From Trogon surrucura (Eukaryota > Chordata > Aves > Trogoniformes > Trogonidae), in the NCBI GenBank assembly GCA_020746105.1, contig CM036617.1:158294912-158358911 (forward strand): a DNA stretch of 64,000 nucleotides, read 5' to 3'. Positions 22,563 through 35,496 of the stretch are shown here, in pieces; positions within the stretch are counted from its first letter, which is position 1; every line of letters starts with the position of its first letter. Position numbers and translations under genes: made by a program. The notes beneath the pieces were generated by a model. It was given only the letters and a program-made list of their open reading frames with translations, ran no database searches and was not told the origin of the DNA.

Positions 22563-25052
22563 GCCATGCAATTCAGGAAAAATATAGTTTTAATAGTTTC
22601 TTAAGTTTTCAACAGGCCTTGTGCAAACTGGTAGTGCCACGGCATTTTAATTTTTTTTTGGTAGCTTATTTTCTGAAGGGGACAATATGACTTGATGGTG
22701 GTGAAGAGAGAGAATGCAGGGATTGTGCTTGAAGAGCTGTTTGTACTTTATTTAAACAGGACCAGATTGCAATATTATTAAGCATGTTTATAAGCATGTA
22801 GCCAAGCAAGGAAGAAAAAAGGTAACACTTTGCTAAAAGCATTGTGTGATGCATCTTGCTGTAGAGCATTACTATAACATACATGGCCATTCCCTATTTG
22901 TAGTGTGTATTAGTAAGAGAGAAGAGTTTATATAGAACATAAAGACTTAAAGTGTTCTGAGGCAGGCGCCGAAACATAACCAGGAGACTGTCTTGTGGAA
23001 ATCCCCCGAGTTTGTTAATCTTGGTCAAACTTGTTCTAAACAGGCAATCGGATGCTGTTCACATATGTCATGTTTCCTTCAGCCTGGGACCGTTCAGCAC
23101 TGCCTGAAATAGGATATGAAGTATATATATCTGTTCACATCTGCTCACTAGTCTGGGAAAAGTTACAGTCAGTAATTGCTTGCATCAAGTAAATCTAAAA
23201 TACATGCCTGAGTCCAGGAACTGGTTTTGTTAGTTTTCAGCTTGCAAATGTGTCACTCCAAAATGTACAGCTACAAGAGGGAAGAGGACAGCTGTGCAGA
23301 AGAGCTTTGCAAGCGACACAGGACTGTCCTTTCACACCATGGGATTGTACTTCTAAATGACCAGTGCACCGAAATGTTGGTTTATCCATTGTGCTTTTGA
23401 TTTGACCTAGATGGCAGCTGATGATCTGGAGGTTGAGCCTCAGTGCTCCCCATTCACAGGACAGTTTCTCCTTTAAAACTCAGTCACGCTCTAGAATTTC
23501 AAATCAAAGCATGTGCATTAGGGGAGCCATCAGCTCATTTACTACTGCTATAATGAGATTTAGTCTTGTGTGTTCTTGAAACATCAGGCAGTGTGATTAT
23601 AAAAAGAGCTGCTTTGATGACTCACTACAGTAACATCAGGGCTTGTCTATATGGATGAGTTAGTGCACAAGAAAGGTAAGTGTGCACTTGATAGAGAACA
23701 ACGATTCACCTTTTCTTTTCCAGCTGGACACCTCTTCTGAACCCCCGGTGTCTTTGCACAGCTTTGCTATAGCTTGCTTAGCACTGCAGGTGTCATCTGG
23801 GCAGAAGAAACGGGCTCCACACAGAGCAATAACTCCTTGGCGTGATGGACAAGCTCTCAGAGTAGGAGTTCAGAACATATTGGGACAGGAGTGAGAGCGA
23901 GGGGAGGACTGTGAGTAAGTGAGATAGGGCTCTGCAAAATCCCAGGCCACGCTCGCATCCGCAGTGAGTAGTGTCTAGGTCCTCGGGGAGGGATTGAGGA
24001 GGTGTGACCTAAAACGCTGTAACATGTTGGTCTGTGTTGCATTAACTTTTTTTCCGGCTCGCAGAAGTCGGCCGCGACGACAGCAAACACAGGGAAATCG
24101 TGAACCTATTTCAGCAGACAATGAAGGATTACGGCATCCTCAGGCTCCAGAGGACGCCCGACGCTTTGGCAGCATTTCCAGTTGTTTGTATCCGCTTTAC
24201 TTCATTCCCCCGGTGGCAGCGGAGCCATTCAGATAATGGCTGGGCCCCCATCCCGTCCCCCCCCAGCGTGTGGGTGGTTCCCCCTTGGCAAAAGGCAAAC
24301 AGCCTCCCTCTCCGCGCTGCCTCGTATCCCAGCCCTCGTGGGGCTCGGGTGCATTCCTTGGGAGCGGACTGCTCTGATTCTCTGATTTATGGTGGAAACA
24401 TAACCAAACCCAAAAATGGGAGGGGGGTAATGACATAAAGGTGGGGGCTCTGTGGGGTGAGACCTGGGGTTCATAGAAAAATTATGCTTTGATTAGGAAA
24501 ACCCAGCAACTTAAAAGATTGTTGTGACAAAGATGACTTTTATAAACCTGGAGTTTACGTTTGGGGTGCGTACAAATCTCGTTTTCTAAGCCTGCTTTTA
24601 CATAAGCCATTTAAAAAACCATCAGATTCGATGACCTTTTTTAGGAGAAAAACAACAAACTCGGGCATTATAAGTTCAAGTTGTACATACCCTCCCTGTT
24701 GGTAGAACAACACGATTTGGGGAAATATTTTCTTTACTCTTTGGCTTCTCACAACTGCAATGTTCTCATTCAAAATGGAGAAGGCCAGAGTTTTATTTTT
24801 TCATGAAATCTGAGAGATTAATTAACCACAGCCAGGATGGGTGGACTGTTTCCCCAGGATATGGGAGACCTACATTTGATCCTATACTTGAACTGAACCT
24901 AAGGCTCCCTGTTTTGTGTGCCCGACTGACTCTATCATTTCACAAATGGAGCATGGAATAGGGTCACCTGGGCTCAAGTGTAGTAAGCAGAGCCAGCCTG
25001 GGTCTGATGTTTTCCAGGGGAAAAACAGCACCAAAACTGAATGTTCCTGGGG

Positions 25053-25101
<49 letters not shown>
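25053..25101 (+). repeat. A homopolymer, 49 bases
   Basis: An uninterrupted A run follows TTCCTGGGG and precedes GTAGTTCCAGTTGAC. It lies between the fourth and fifth exons of the decayed copy. No AATAAA or coding body was seen just upstream. Its true length may vary between individuals or reads. Confidence 0.9.
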
Positions 25102-25104
<3 letters not shown>

Positions 25105-28100
25105 GTTCCAGTTGACATGAGTATTTTCCACAAGTTCAGCAAAAACATTTAGTCAAAACTCTGGTGGAGGGGACTCTTTGTTTTGTAGGTGTAATGTGGA
25201 GTTTTACACATTTATTTGTGTCAAACTTGGCTGTGACTGAACAGACCAAGAGAAATTAGTAGGCAGGTTCAATTTAAAACCCAGTGAGGGGATGGTTATA
25301 AATAATTAGATGAATTTTAGCCCTCTGATAGAGCAAGGAATGGAAAATATTTGAATACATCTAAACAAGAGACTACTTCAGTTCTTCCCTGAGAACAGAT
25401 GTACTGAATTTGTTGAAAATATGGTCTGCTTACTGGCTGGCCAGCGTTTTATCAGAAAAAAACTGAGGTCTGAGACCAAAACTTAAACTGTTAATTCTGT
25501 CAAGAATTAGAGTTTAGGGTTGCAGAGGGAGCATGAGAGAGTACCATTTGGCTCGCAGTCTATTGTCTTTATCCCTGTGTGAGGTGTGAGTAACAGCTAC
25601 TTGCTATATATCAGTTTTCTTGTTTTCGTCCTCCCTCATCAAGGCAATCTTGTATTTCTGAAATAGCTCCTGTTATACTCTCAAAGTTTCTTTTAAAAAT
25701 ATCTGAAGCACAGCGGTTTTTCTTTTTTTTTTTACATTTGTGAGGACACAGGGATTCCTTTTAGCTCCAGCTCAAAGTTCCCTTGTTTCCTACACTGGTT
25801 TTACAGGGAAGAATGCCTAAGAAACTTTCCTTAGGATGGAAGCCAGTGAAGGAAAAAGGAAGATCACCTGAAACACATTAATTACCTTGGCCTTCCTGGT
25901 ACTGATATAAACAGAAAAGAAGAAAATTCTTTCTGAAGACCAGATAAGGATGAAGCCATCCCTTCAGCCATGCCATTGGTTCCAGCCATCTAGCTCAGTA
26001 TTTCAGTACCAGGTCATAGCTTAACACCACAAAAGGAAGAGGTTGTTTTCTTTTTCCTCAACCACATACCTTCTTTCTTTGATAAGGGATTTTTGCAAAG
26101 GCAGTGCTGAACAGAGAGTAGCTGTGGGCACTGGCATACCTGCCTTCTTGTGACAGGCAGGAAGCCACCACTAGCCAGTTGATTTCAAGTAGAAGGCTTT
26201 ATCCTGACAAGTGAGAGAAGGGAAGGCTTGAGTCACAGAAAAAAGGTCTTAGCTCAGCTCCTTTGCCTCTCCTGATTTAAAATGCTGCTGCCTCTGATTC
26301 AGTCAGGCACACAGATGGTACAGTCACACCATTTTTTTTTTGTTTCATCTTCCATATTATTTTGGATCTGGCCAGTGCTTGAGTAGAGAAGGCAGACAAT
26401 CCATAAAGTTAAGAAGTGCTTGTGCATGAGTGTATGTGCATACGCTAAACCTCTGCTATGGTTTTCTGTAGGCAGAAAGGGGAGCTCAAGGCAGGAGGTG
26501 GATGAGTGGCCTCTGCTAATGGGATAAGTCCATTTCATGTACCTGCTATCTATGAGCAGAATTCTGGCTGGAGGATCTGTGGGACCCATGGGACAATGTG
26601 TGGAAAAGGTGCAAGTGCAAGAGCTGGACTTGCATCAGAATGCTTGGGTTGTTTCCAGAGTCTGGGAAAGAGCACAGCACAAACTGTTCTTCCTACTATG
26701 TGGGCCTCATCCTACACGCTTGGAACTTTTGAACCAGTAAAGCAACAAGAGGCAGCAGCGAAAGCCGGCAGATCAGCCCCATCTGCTGATGCCTTCAAAA
26801 AACCTTATGTGGAAACACCTGGCAAGAATGTGTTTAGAGTTACCTGGGGCAGGAAAGAGAAGAAGGTGCTTGTTGAGGAATTGGGGGCCAAAGTGCCGAT
26901 GGCAGATGTTTGCTACTTTGTCTTAGGCATTTTCTTACTCATGCTTTTTTCCGGTCCCTAGAAAGCTATTTTGCCAGGAATTCCAGTTATTCTCATCAAC
27001 AGTGTCCATCCAGCACAGGAGATCACAGCATGTGTGTAACTCAAGTTCATTTTGGGAAACTTTCTCCAGGGAAATCAAGTCCACCTTCATCCTTCAACCA
27101 GACTTGGGATTTCAAACAGACTTTTGGACAGCTGCGTGATAATTGAAAAAATCCTTCCATCTTTATCGTCTTTGAGAAGCACCAGATTTACCTGGCCTGT
27201 ATCTTGGAGTATAAACATTCACCCAATAAATATGGTGTCAGAGTTTGCAATACCTTGTCTGAAAATAACTCTTGAAGGTTCAGCTTTTGAACTCTATTTT
27301 GCATGTAAGAATCTCATATCTGACCTTCAGCTATACTGCAGCTCTGTTTCAGTTACAGGAGTGAAACTACAAGTGTGACAACTTATGGAGTGGCTGGGTC
27401 CTCTGTGAGAGCTGTTTTTCTCCTAAAGAGTCTGGTGGCAGTTAGATCGTAATAAATAATACAATCATTACAATGTGATGATGATTTGGATGCAAGTGCA
27501 ATGTAGATTTAAATTTGCGTTATGATTAATTTTGAAAACTAATTGCTTCCATGTAAAATATGGTACATAATTAAATGTTGTTTAGGACATACTTCGGGAA
27601 ATTGTTAGAGAAAATGGGGGAAATGGAGTGTAAAAAGCATGTTTGAGGGGTGATTCTTTAGAGTTGTTTTTCCATGGAGTGAAGATCATCAGCATCTTGT
27701 CAGTGTAAGAAAAGTAGACAATGGGCCCTGAGCTGTTTTTGTCCTGTGGTTTGGCTGCTTTGAGTTTTGTGGCAAGAAAAAGCTTTTAGATCATATCCTA
27801 AAGGACCGTTACATCATGTTCCCTAATTTCTCTGCTAGTCCCATTTGGTTATCTTGCAGTAAGAGGCAGAAGGGCTCCAATTCAGATGGAAAAAAAGTAT
27901 TCCTGGATAACAAAGAAGCAAATGACTCACTGGTCGTCCTCAGTCTTGACCACCGATCGTGTGCTGAAACTGGAGTAGAAAACACAGTGAACAGCTAGAG
28001 AAGGGACCCATCTTCACACAACCCCTCTGAGAGAGCTGGTAGATGCCACAGGCTGTACTGCAGTCCAGTCATACCACAAATCAAAACAACAGTAATTTCC

Positions 28101-28429
28101 TGCTCTTCTAGAAAGAGCTAAGTTGTTATTTTGAGCTGTCTGCACCCTCCTGGACTGCAGGCTGGGCTGGGATCTCGCTTTAGGGGGATTACTCAATCTC
28201 CCTCCCCAGACTTGAAGGACAAGTGTGAAACGCTCCTTGGATTCATACCAGGATATTGTAGTGGATTTCTACTGCGTTTTGCCACAGAGGTGCACACCAG
28301 CCTGCCCTGTGCCTGGCCCTCCCACGCTGAGGGATGTTAAATAAACTGGAGTTGAGGGGAGGGCAGGGTGTTATGCTGCTCCAGGCAACCAGTGCTGGGA
28401 TACGTGCCTCTCACAGCCACATACCTTTC

Positions 28430-28968
28430 ACGCGACACCTGGTGAGACCCCATCTGGAATATTGTTTCCAGTTCTGGGCCCCTCAGTTCAAGAAAGACAG
28501 GGAACTGCTGGAGAGAGTCCAGCACAGGGCAACTAGGATGATTAAGGGAGTGGAGCATCTCCCTTATGAGGAAAGGCTGAGGGAGCTGGGACTCTTTAGT
28601 TTGGAGGAGACTGAGGGGTGACCTTATTAATGTTTACAAATATATAAAGGGTGAGTGTCACGAGGATGGAGCCAGGCTCTTCTCGGTGACAACCACTGAT
28701 AGGACAAGGGGTAATGGGCTGAAACTGGAACACAAGAGGTTCTGCTTAAACTCGAGAAGAAACTTCTTCTCAGTGAGGGTGACGGAGCACCGGAACAGGC
28801 TGCCCAGGGAGGTTGTGGAGTCTCCTTCTCTGGAGACATTCAAGACCTGCCTGGACACGTTCCTATGTCGCATTATCTAGGTGTTCCTGCTCTGGCAGGG
28901 GGATTGGACTTGATGATCTTTCGAGGTCCCTTCCAATCCCTAACATTCTGTGATTCTGTGATTCTGTG
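28430..28968 (+). mobile_element. CR1 LINE 3' end, + strand
   Basis: It contains TGGTGAGACCCCATCTGGA, CAGTTCTGGGCCCC, GAGAGAGTCCAGCACAGGGC, GAGGAAAGGCTGAGGGAGCT and TGATGATCTTTCGAGGTCCC. It ends in tandem ATTCTGTG units, the hallmark CR1 3' terminus. It is 5'-truncated, as usual. It separates the decayed PARP copy from its duplicated 3' flank, so it inserted after, or only into, this copy. Confidence 0.92.
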
Positions 28969-29122
28969 AAACGCCTGAGTGCTGGTGGCCTCATCCTAGC
29001 CAGTCACTGGCAAACGTTGTGAGGAGAAGTCCTGCAACCTTCTGTTTACAAGAAGCTCTGGGGGCATAGGAAACTGATGCTATAAAACACCTTGGGAGCC
29101 CCATATCTAGCGCTGAGGATGC

Positions 29123-29360
29123 AGTTTGCTTTTTACCCTGGTCACATCACTGTCAGGACTTCTCACCCTATTGTTCTGCCCATCCCACTGCTGACACCCT
29201 GTCTTTACCCTGTCCCCACTGGGTGATTCCTTGTCCTGGTACAGATCTTTCCTGGGTTTAGGTCAAGAGAAGTAGGGATATTGCAGTTGCTGAAGCTAGA
29301 TTCCCACCAGCAGGACCTAAAATTGCCAAGGAGAGCTCAGATGCTGACATCAGGAGTAGA
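29123..29360 (+). repeat. segmental duplication, copy B (3' flank of decayed copy)
   Basis: This is the diverged counterpart of 10,436-10,660. Shared words in order are TTGCTTTTTACCCTGGTCACAT, CTTGTCC, GGTTTAGGTCAAGAGAAG, GGGATATTGCAGTTGCTGAAG and the TTCCCACCA region. It shows that the duplicated block ran past the gene's poly(A) site. Confidence 0.6.
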
Positions 29361-31459
29361 GGCTGGTCGCATCAGACCTCCTGTGGCATCCAGGCTGCCA
29401 GCTGGGGAAGTAAAGGATGTTGTGAAACATATGGACAACCCAACCAAAAATGACTCATGGTCTTATTAATTAGGCATAAAATGGCAGAAGGCCTGACTTG
29501 GAGTGTTAAACAAATGTTTCTTTCATGGAAAAACCTCTGGAAGAGTGGTTTCTAGCATGTCCTGATCACAGGCCACCTGCAGAACCAGAGCTGTGAGTGT
29601 ACTACAGGTCTCATGTTGTAATCACATCTTTGGCACCAAGTATGGATTAAGAGTTAAAAAAAACCCTTAAAACAATTAAAATTCTCTTCAAAATCCTTCC
29701 AGAAAAAAAAAAGTTAAGGATACTTGAGGAACCAGAAAGCAAGGCAGAAAGACAAAAAGAACAAACCAATGTTCTTTCCATGGATTTCAGAATTCACTTT
29801 TTACCCTTCACTAATTAAGAAATTGATTTTTTTTTTCAAATGGCATTTGAATGTATTGCAAAAATACTGCAATGTTAAATTACCTATGAATTAATTCTAA
29901 ACAAACTTTATTTGAATAAATTCTGAAACAACTTTAGTTTCACAGCAGTGTGCATAAGCACATGAAAGTCTTTAAATTACCTTTTACCTGAAGGAATTGA
30001 TTACTTGATCTTTTTTTTCTTCCCATTCTTGTAACCGAGTGTTTAACAACTCGCAGACCTTGTACATACACAAACATCTGTCCTTAAATAGCAGCAATTC
30101 CATCTGTCAATAAAATTGTTTCTATTCCCCCACATTGGGCCTTCAGTTCACAACGCACTGGCTGAGTGAGCAGATGACAGCACACAGAAAGACTCTCCTT
30201 TATTGAGACAGGAGATTACCATCTGGTTTTCTGCTTCTGCCACAAACTAAGCCCTGATAATAGTAGAGGGAATGTGTGTACTTGAAGCGCAGAAACAGCA
30301 CAACATCCTTTCTCCAGCTGAGCAGGTCTTTTAATTTATTTTTATTTTTTAAATAGTTTTTAAAAATACTCAGTTCCTTTTAGGAAGATGTATGTTCTTT
30401 GCTGAATTGATTGCTTTTATCTTGCAAAGTTGGGTGAGAAAAAGTCCCATGGCTTAGTTCACACTCAACTAGATCTTATTTACTAATGCTTCTGTCAAAC
30501 AAATTAGCGGGTGCCTCCTTACTTAATGAATTAAGGAGGATTCCCAGTTCAGTATACATTTATCGACTTAAAGGCTCTGTTTGCTTTGGATTTCTTAATG
30601 TGGGCAAGGCTCCCAAAAGTGATACTGCTGATACACGTTCTTCTGAGTGCTATTGAAAAGATGCTCTGGTCACTTCACTTTCACTATTTGTTTCAGCTGC
30701 TTAGCAACAGTGACAGTGGTCCAGCAGATAGTTGGTATCTCTGAAGAGTATTGAAAACTCAGTAGTTCCTGTTTGACAGCCATTCTCGATACGCTTTAGT
30801 ATCTGCTTCTGTCTCTAGTTGCAATGTCCTTTAATAATAAACAAAAGACTATGTTTCAAACAGTCTAACCTGTAGTGCACCTACCATGTATCTTCCGGGG
30901 GTGTTTTGGATTTTAGAATCTCAGCACAGCTCCATTCCTTTTTTTTTAGTCACTCTCTGATGTCTAAAATCAAACATTTTCTTACCTCTCTCTCCTCTTC
31001 CTACTCACTATGGCTTTAATTTCTCTATTTCCTGAACATTAAACTTACTACTTTTGCTAGACTGATTTTCGAATTGTGTATCCCGTGGTAGGCACTCTTT
31101 TTCTTGAACAGCTTTCAACTTGTATATAGATTTGCACATATACAGTGTGAGTACACATTAATGCAAAATTTTCTTTTATCTAAATGCAGCCTGGGCACTA
31201 TATATGTTTTGATATGCAGTTTCATTAGCAAATGTGCTTTTACTGATACACTGTTAGGATTTTGCATTTCTATGTGAATGAACCTGAGAGCACGCAAGAC
31301 CTTAGGATAAATCTTGAGATAAGGGAGTAAGACAAAACACAGAGGGTAACTCATTTCCTTTAAAACGTAGAAGACATGAATGAATATCCTAACATGAGTA
31401 AGGGGAGTGTGACATTTACTTACCCTGGTTTTAAACCAAAAAACTTCTGCTTACAGCTT

Positions 31460-31563
31460 GGGATTGTGTGACCTACTGTGGGTGATCCTACTTTGGCAGA
31501 GAGGTTGAACTAGATGATTTTTTGAGGTCCCTTCCAACCCCTAACTTTCTGTGATTCTGTGAC
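31460..31563 (+). mobile_element. CR1 3' terminal fragment, + strand
   Basis: CTACTTTGGCAGAGAGGTTG, then ACTAGATGATTTTTTGAGGTCCC and AACCCCTAACTTTCTGTGATTCTGTGA form the standard CR1 3' end. Only the last 100 bp or so is recognisable. Confidence 0.85.
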
Positions 31564-34500
31564 TGTCAAAGGAGGCCTGAGGCCCTCCCTTTGCTCTTTC
31601 ATCTTTCCCTTAGAATGGTGGGAGAAGAAATTTGCATTTGTAACTGTGGAACAGGTCCCACAACGCAGCCACATCAGCTGGTTTTCCTGGTCAGAGGCCG
31701 AACCTGGTTCATTGCTCTCTTTCACGGCAAAACAAGAGTTCTGCCACCATCCCTACCCGTAGCAGCCTGGTGGTAGCAACAGGTTTCTGGAGAAAACTCA
31801 GTGGTGTGAGCAAGTCTGCCCAGGTGTGAGACTAAGGCTGCCTGCCCGTGAGGGTGTGGCAGATGGACCTTGACTCCTGCCTACCCGGGACAGCAAATGC
31901 GACAGCCACATTAAGGGAGCTCTCTCGGCCAGGCTGTACTTTGGAAAATAAAAAAGACTGAGCCACTATCAAACAACCCTCTGCCTTGCTTTAAGTGCAT
32001 TTAAAAGGAACTCCTCTAGCTTCAAGGCTCAGCTGTACATTAGCCCCTACCCAGATCTCTCTCCGCGGAAACGTGCCCCAATTGCTTTCTGCCGGACCAC
32101 GGTGCTGTTCTCGCTGCCTGCAGGGATGCCCAGGAGCTGTTCTAATGAAATAGCTAAGGAGGACTGGTTGTTCCCATACATTGTTGTGTGTTCTGTACCC
32201 TAGTACATGTATCAGGAAACAGAAGACACCTCCCACAGCCTGCCCTTCTGTGCAAGTCCTCAGCTTCTCTTGCAACTGTGGATTTGCATCCTGGAAGCAG
32301 GAGAAGAGAGTACATCAAGGGGTTATCCTGCTGCAGTGTGTCTCACAGAAAAAGGGAAATAAGACAAACCACACCACAATAATTGCAAAAGAGCCTTGCT
32401 CTGAAATCAGGCGAACTGCCAGAGAGCTCTTATGCAAAGAAAAAAAAAGAGAGGGAAAAAAAAAAAAAGAGCGGAGAGGTTCAATTCTCCAATATAGGCA
32501 GCTTCCTTTAAAGGTCAGAGTCCAGCTCATACAGGCATAGACACATATGCATGTTGGTCTTCCTCGTCAGGTTTTAGAAACCAAATGTGTGTCACCCATT
32601 CAGAGTTAGCATCGTCGTCGTGACAGTCTCTCTGGTAGCACCACCAAATAGTGCAAGCTTGAAATTTGGCACTGTAGGAGATGTATTTGCTTTGGGTCAG
32701 TAATTCATCTTCCCAGGTTCTGTCCTCCCATACAAGAGGAATGGAATTGTTATCAGGAGGTGGTGCCTACCAGAGCACAGGGTGCCCTCTGGCCAGCAGG
32801 ACCTTGGCTCCACCAAACATCCCCACACCCTCAGAACAGAAGACTCAATGTTCCGTATTCTTATGGCTTGGAACAAGCAAATATTTCATCACAAGTTGTG
32901 CATTTCTAAACTGATCTGTCTTGCACAACCTCACTATGCATTCAGGCAGTTCACGCTAGTTATAACATTTTGCATCTGCTTCTGTTAAGGCACTGAAGTT
33001 GCTAGTATGTTTTCTTGAGTTGTTTTATTTTTAAACTAATTGTTTCTGTGTCTGGCTGTCAACAGCTGTACTCTTCATTTTACATATTTTATATATACTC
33101 ATTTTCTGCGGTGTGTTGTGATGCTGCAGCTCAGCTTCAAATGAATTCACAGAAATCCTTCAATAGGCTGTTCATCAGGCTTGCAGGTTATCCACAATTT
33201 CAATGTTTTCCCCAGACTCATGGAATTTGTTCTTGAATAACAAATAATACAATTTAAGCCCTCACAAAAAGCGTGGCAACTGTTAGGGGATCTTTTACAA
33301 AGTTTTCTCAGTGCATCCAAGAGCTCTCCAGCCTTGAAGCTGGGTGAGATATGTGGCTCCTTGGCATCAGCTTGTATCATCCACACTGTCATTCACCCCA
33401 GCACCAGCAAGGTCTGCCAACTCTCAGTGATGCTCCAGATAACCTTGTTAACATCTAGCCTCAGCCAGTGTTGGGTTTGTTATTATCAGTAACTCAAAGC
33501 AGGGAACATAAACAGTGAGGTGAATTTGGATTAAAAATTACCAGACAGTGTCTGAAGTGCAGGGTTTGGTATTTGATCACTTTGGTTTTTGGTGTAGTGT
33601 AGAAACCTGAACAGCACGTTCATAGAATCGTAGAACGTTCATTGTAGATTCCATGCCATTTGGAGTAAAATAATGAAAGACCAAAGAAAACACAGAAGAG
33701 AAGTATGGTACTTTAAAAACGATATTCTTGTAAGTTTACTTTCATAAGTGCAAATGAGAAGCATTTTCTATTATTTTTTAAATAATTTTAAAAAATAATG
33801 GTATCAGTATCCAGCAGCTGAACAGTTGTCAAATATATCTGTGTGGCTATATCTACTGGAAACAACCTACTGCAAAGTTTCTGATGTTAATGTTCTTCGA
33901 TAGTGTCCTGGTTTCTTTCCTTCTGTGGTTCATGAATGCATTTTTTTAAGCGTGACTGTTATTTTTAGTGTGTTTTCTTTCTAAGTTGTGCCAATAGTAA
34001 TTTAAGATGGTGCTACACCATGTTGTACATTGCTGCAAAACCTGGACTGTCTGGAATCCATTAATAGTGATATGCAGTGACTCAGGTATTAATATTAAAT
34101 GGGTGAAAACTTGTATATGCTCTGTCATTCTTATGTTGGTGTTTAACAACATTCAAGATGGTAGTTAAGTAATCAGATATATGCCAGTATTTACTTGGTC
34201 CAATCTTCCTGAAAAATACCTGGGCAGTATGAGTTTGGACAAAACTCAGAGCTCTAAATAGCTCAGGTGGAAAAGTTGAAGTTTGTGTACCTAAAGCCCT
34301 GAAGTTCTCTCACATCGTTATGTGTGACAGCGCTACTGCTGACGATAACAGCGGTTGTTCATCAGCAGCCAGAACCGTTACAATTCTCTAAGCAGCAAAG
34401 CTTAAGCAAAGCACTGGTGGTGTATACTGTATTTAATAATTTTCAATCCCAAGCAGGACACGGGCACCTCAGTTTCAAGATTTAGGTTTGGCAAAGTGCT

Positions 34501-35496
34501 ATTTTGAGACCGTAAAATGGCAAAGATGTATGTTGTCGTATATAGGCAAGAGTCCATGTTTTTCATGACTACGTGGGTGACAAAGTGTGCCCTGTCCCCA
34601 ACGGGTGTTGCGTCAGGAAGGCTGCAGAGCTGCATGTATCTCTGGAGGACCGAGGGTTAAGCCGTGTAGATTGCCACTCTGAACAAAGGCTCATCTGTTT
34701 TCTTCCTTGAAGGGAGTGAGAGAAAGAAGCATAAGTAAAATCTAGCAAAAGCTGTTGTGAAACAAGCCCGTTGCTGTTCTCTGAAAAACAAGTATGTGAG
34801 GATTCATTTTTAGAGGCACGCTGAAGCAGCTGGGGAACCGGAGGGTGGCCACAGCCACGCTTCCTCCGGGGGCTGTCACTGCCCTGCCAATGCCAAGAAC
34901 TAAAATCGGCTGGCTTCTTAGAAGAGGACGTGGTGCTGACCGTGTGCCACAAAAAATGTCTGCTGTACAAAACCACAAGCTATTTCCCACTCCAAAGCAA
35001 AATCTTTAATAGTAGCTGTTCTTGGAGTAATTGGAAAAGTTACTCTGATTCTCTTTATTTCAGGAAAAAATATTCCCAGTTACAATTTATGCTCTTGAGG
35101 AGCTCTTTAAAAATCAGTCCAGCTGATCTAGAAAAACTCAAAATCCATTGGAATAAAACTTCTTTGTTGGTTTCTCATTTGGAGTCAGAATAACAGCCTA
35201 TTACTGAGTGTTGATTAATGAAAAATTAAATTGCTCTTTTTCATTGCACTCAGAGATGCTATTGGTGACATGCTATTGGAGACCTATTCCAAAGGTCTCT
35301 CCCTCACCGTTGACAGTAAGTGAAACACTCAGTTATTTTGAGGGTGACATGAGGAACATTATAAACTGGTGTGACTAGACAAGAAGCACAATGAGATACT
35401 CTATCGATAGTCACTGTGTGAGTTAAACTATGTCTAACTCTTGGAAGACTGCCTATGTGCAGCAGCAGATCCACTGTCATCTGAAGTCTTACATGG

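Larger units (their letters stand above)
19603..27230 (+). pseudogene. long decayed tandem copy of the PARP12-like gene (six exons)
   Basis: Six exons match the intact gene in order and orientation: 19,603-19,720 (WWE middle, 118 nt, open), 21,746-21,842 (EMVQRNL, WWE end, open), 23,044-23,120 (WDRSALPEIGYE, 77 nt instead of 76, a frameshift), 24,065-24,183 (IVNLFQQTMKDYG, with net losses of about 7 and 5 nt), 26,472-26,608 and 26,962 to about 27,210. In the fifth exon FHGT is replaced by an LMG-stop reading after a frameshift, so the NAD-contacting histidine is gone, while ICGTHGTMCGKG survives. The last exon still shows SYFARNSSYSH and FEKHQIY but stops early at 27,144-27,146. Intron sequence beside the exons also matches. 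AATAAA is kept at 27,225-27,230. The first-half WWE exon was not found upstream. Confidence 0.85.

Noticed and set aside
28334-28880. Open frames with [17 protein letters not shown]-type sequence
   Set aside because: This is the decayed reverse transcriptase 3' part of CR1, a LINE remnant, not a host gene.
33628-33646. Short TCATAGAATCGTAGAAC stretch resembling a CR1 terminus
   Set aside because: Fewer than 20 matching bases, and the following sequence is not CR1-like.
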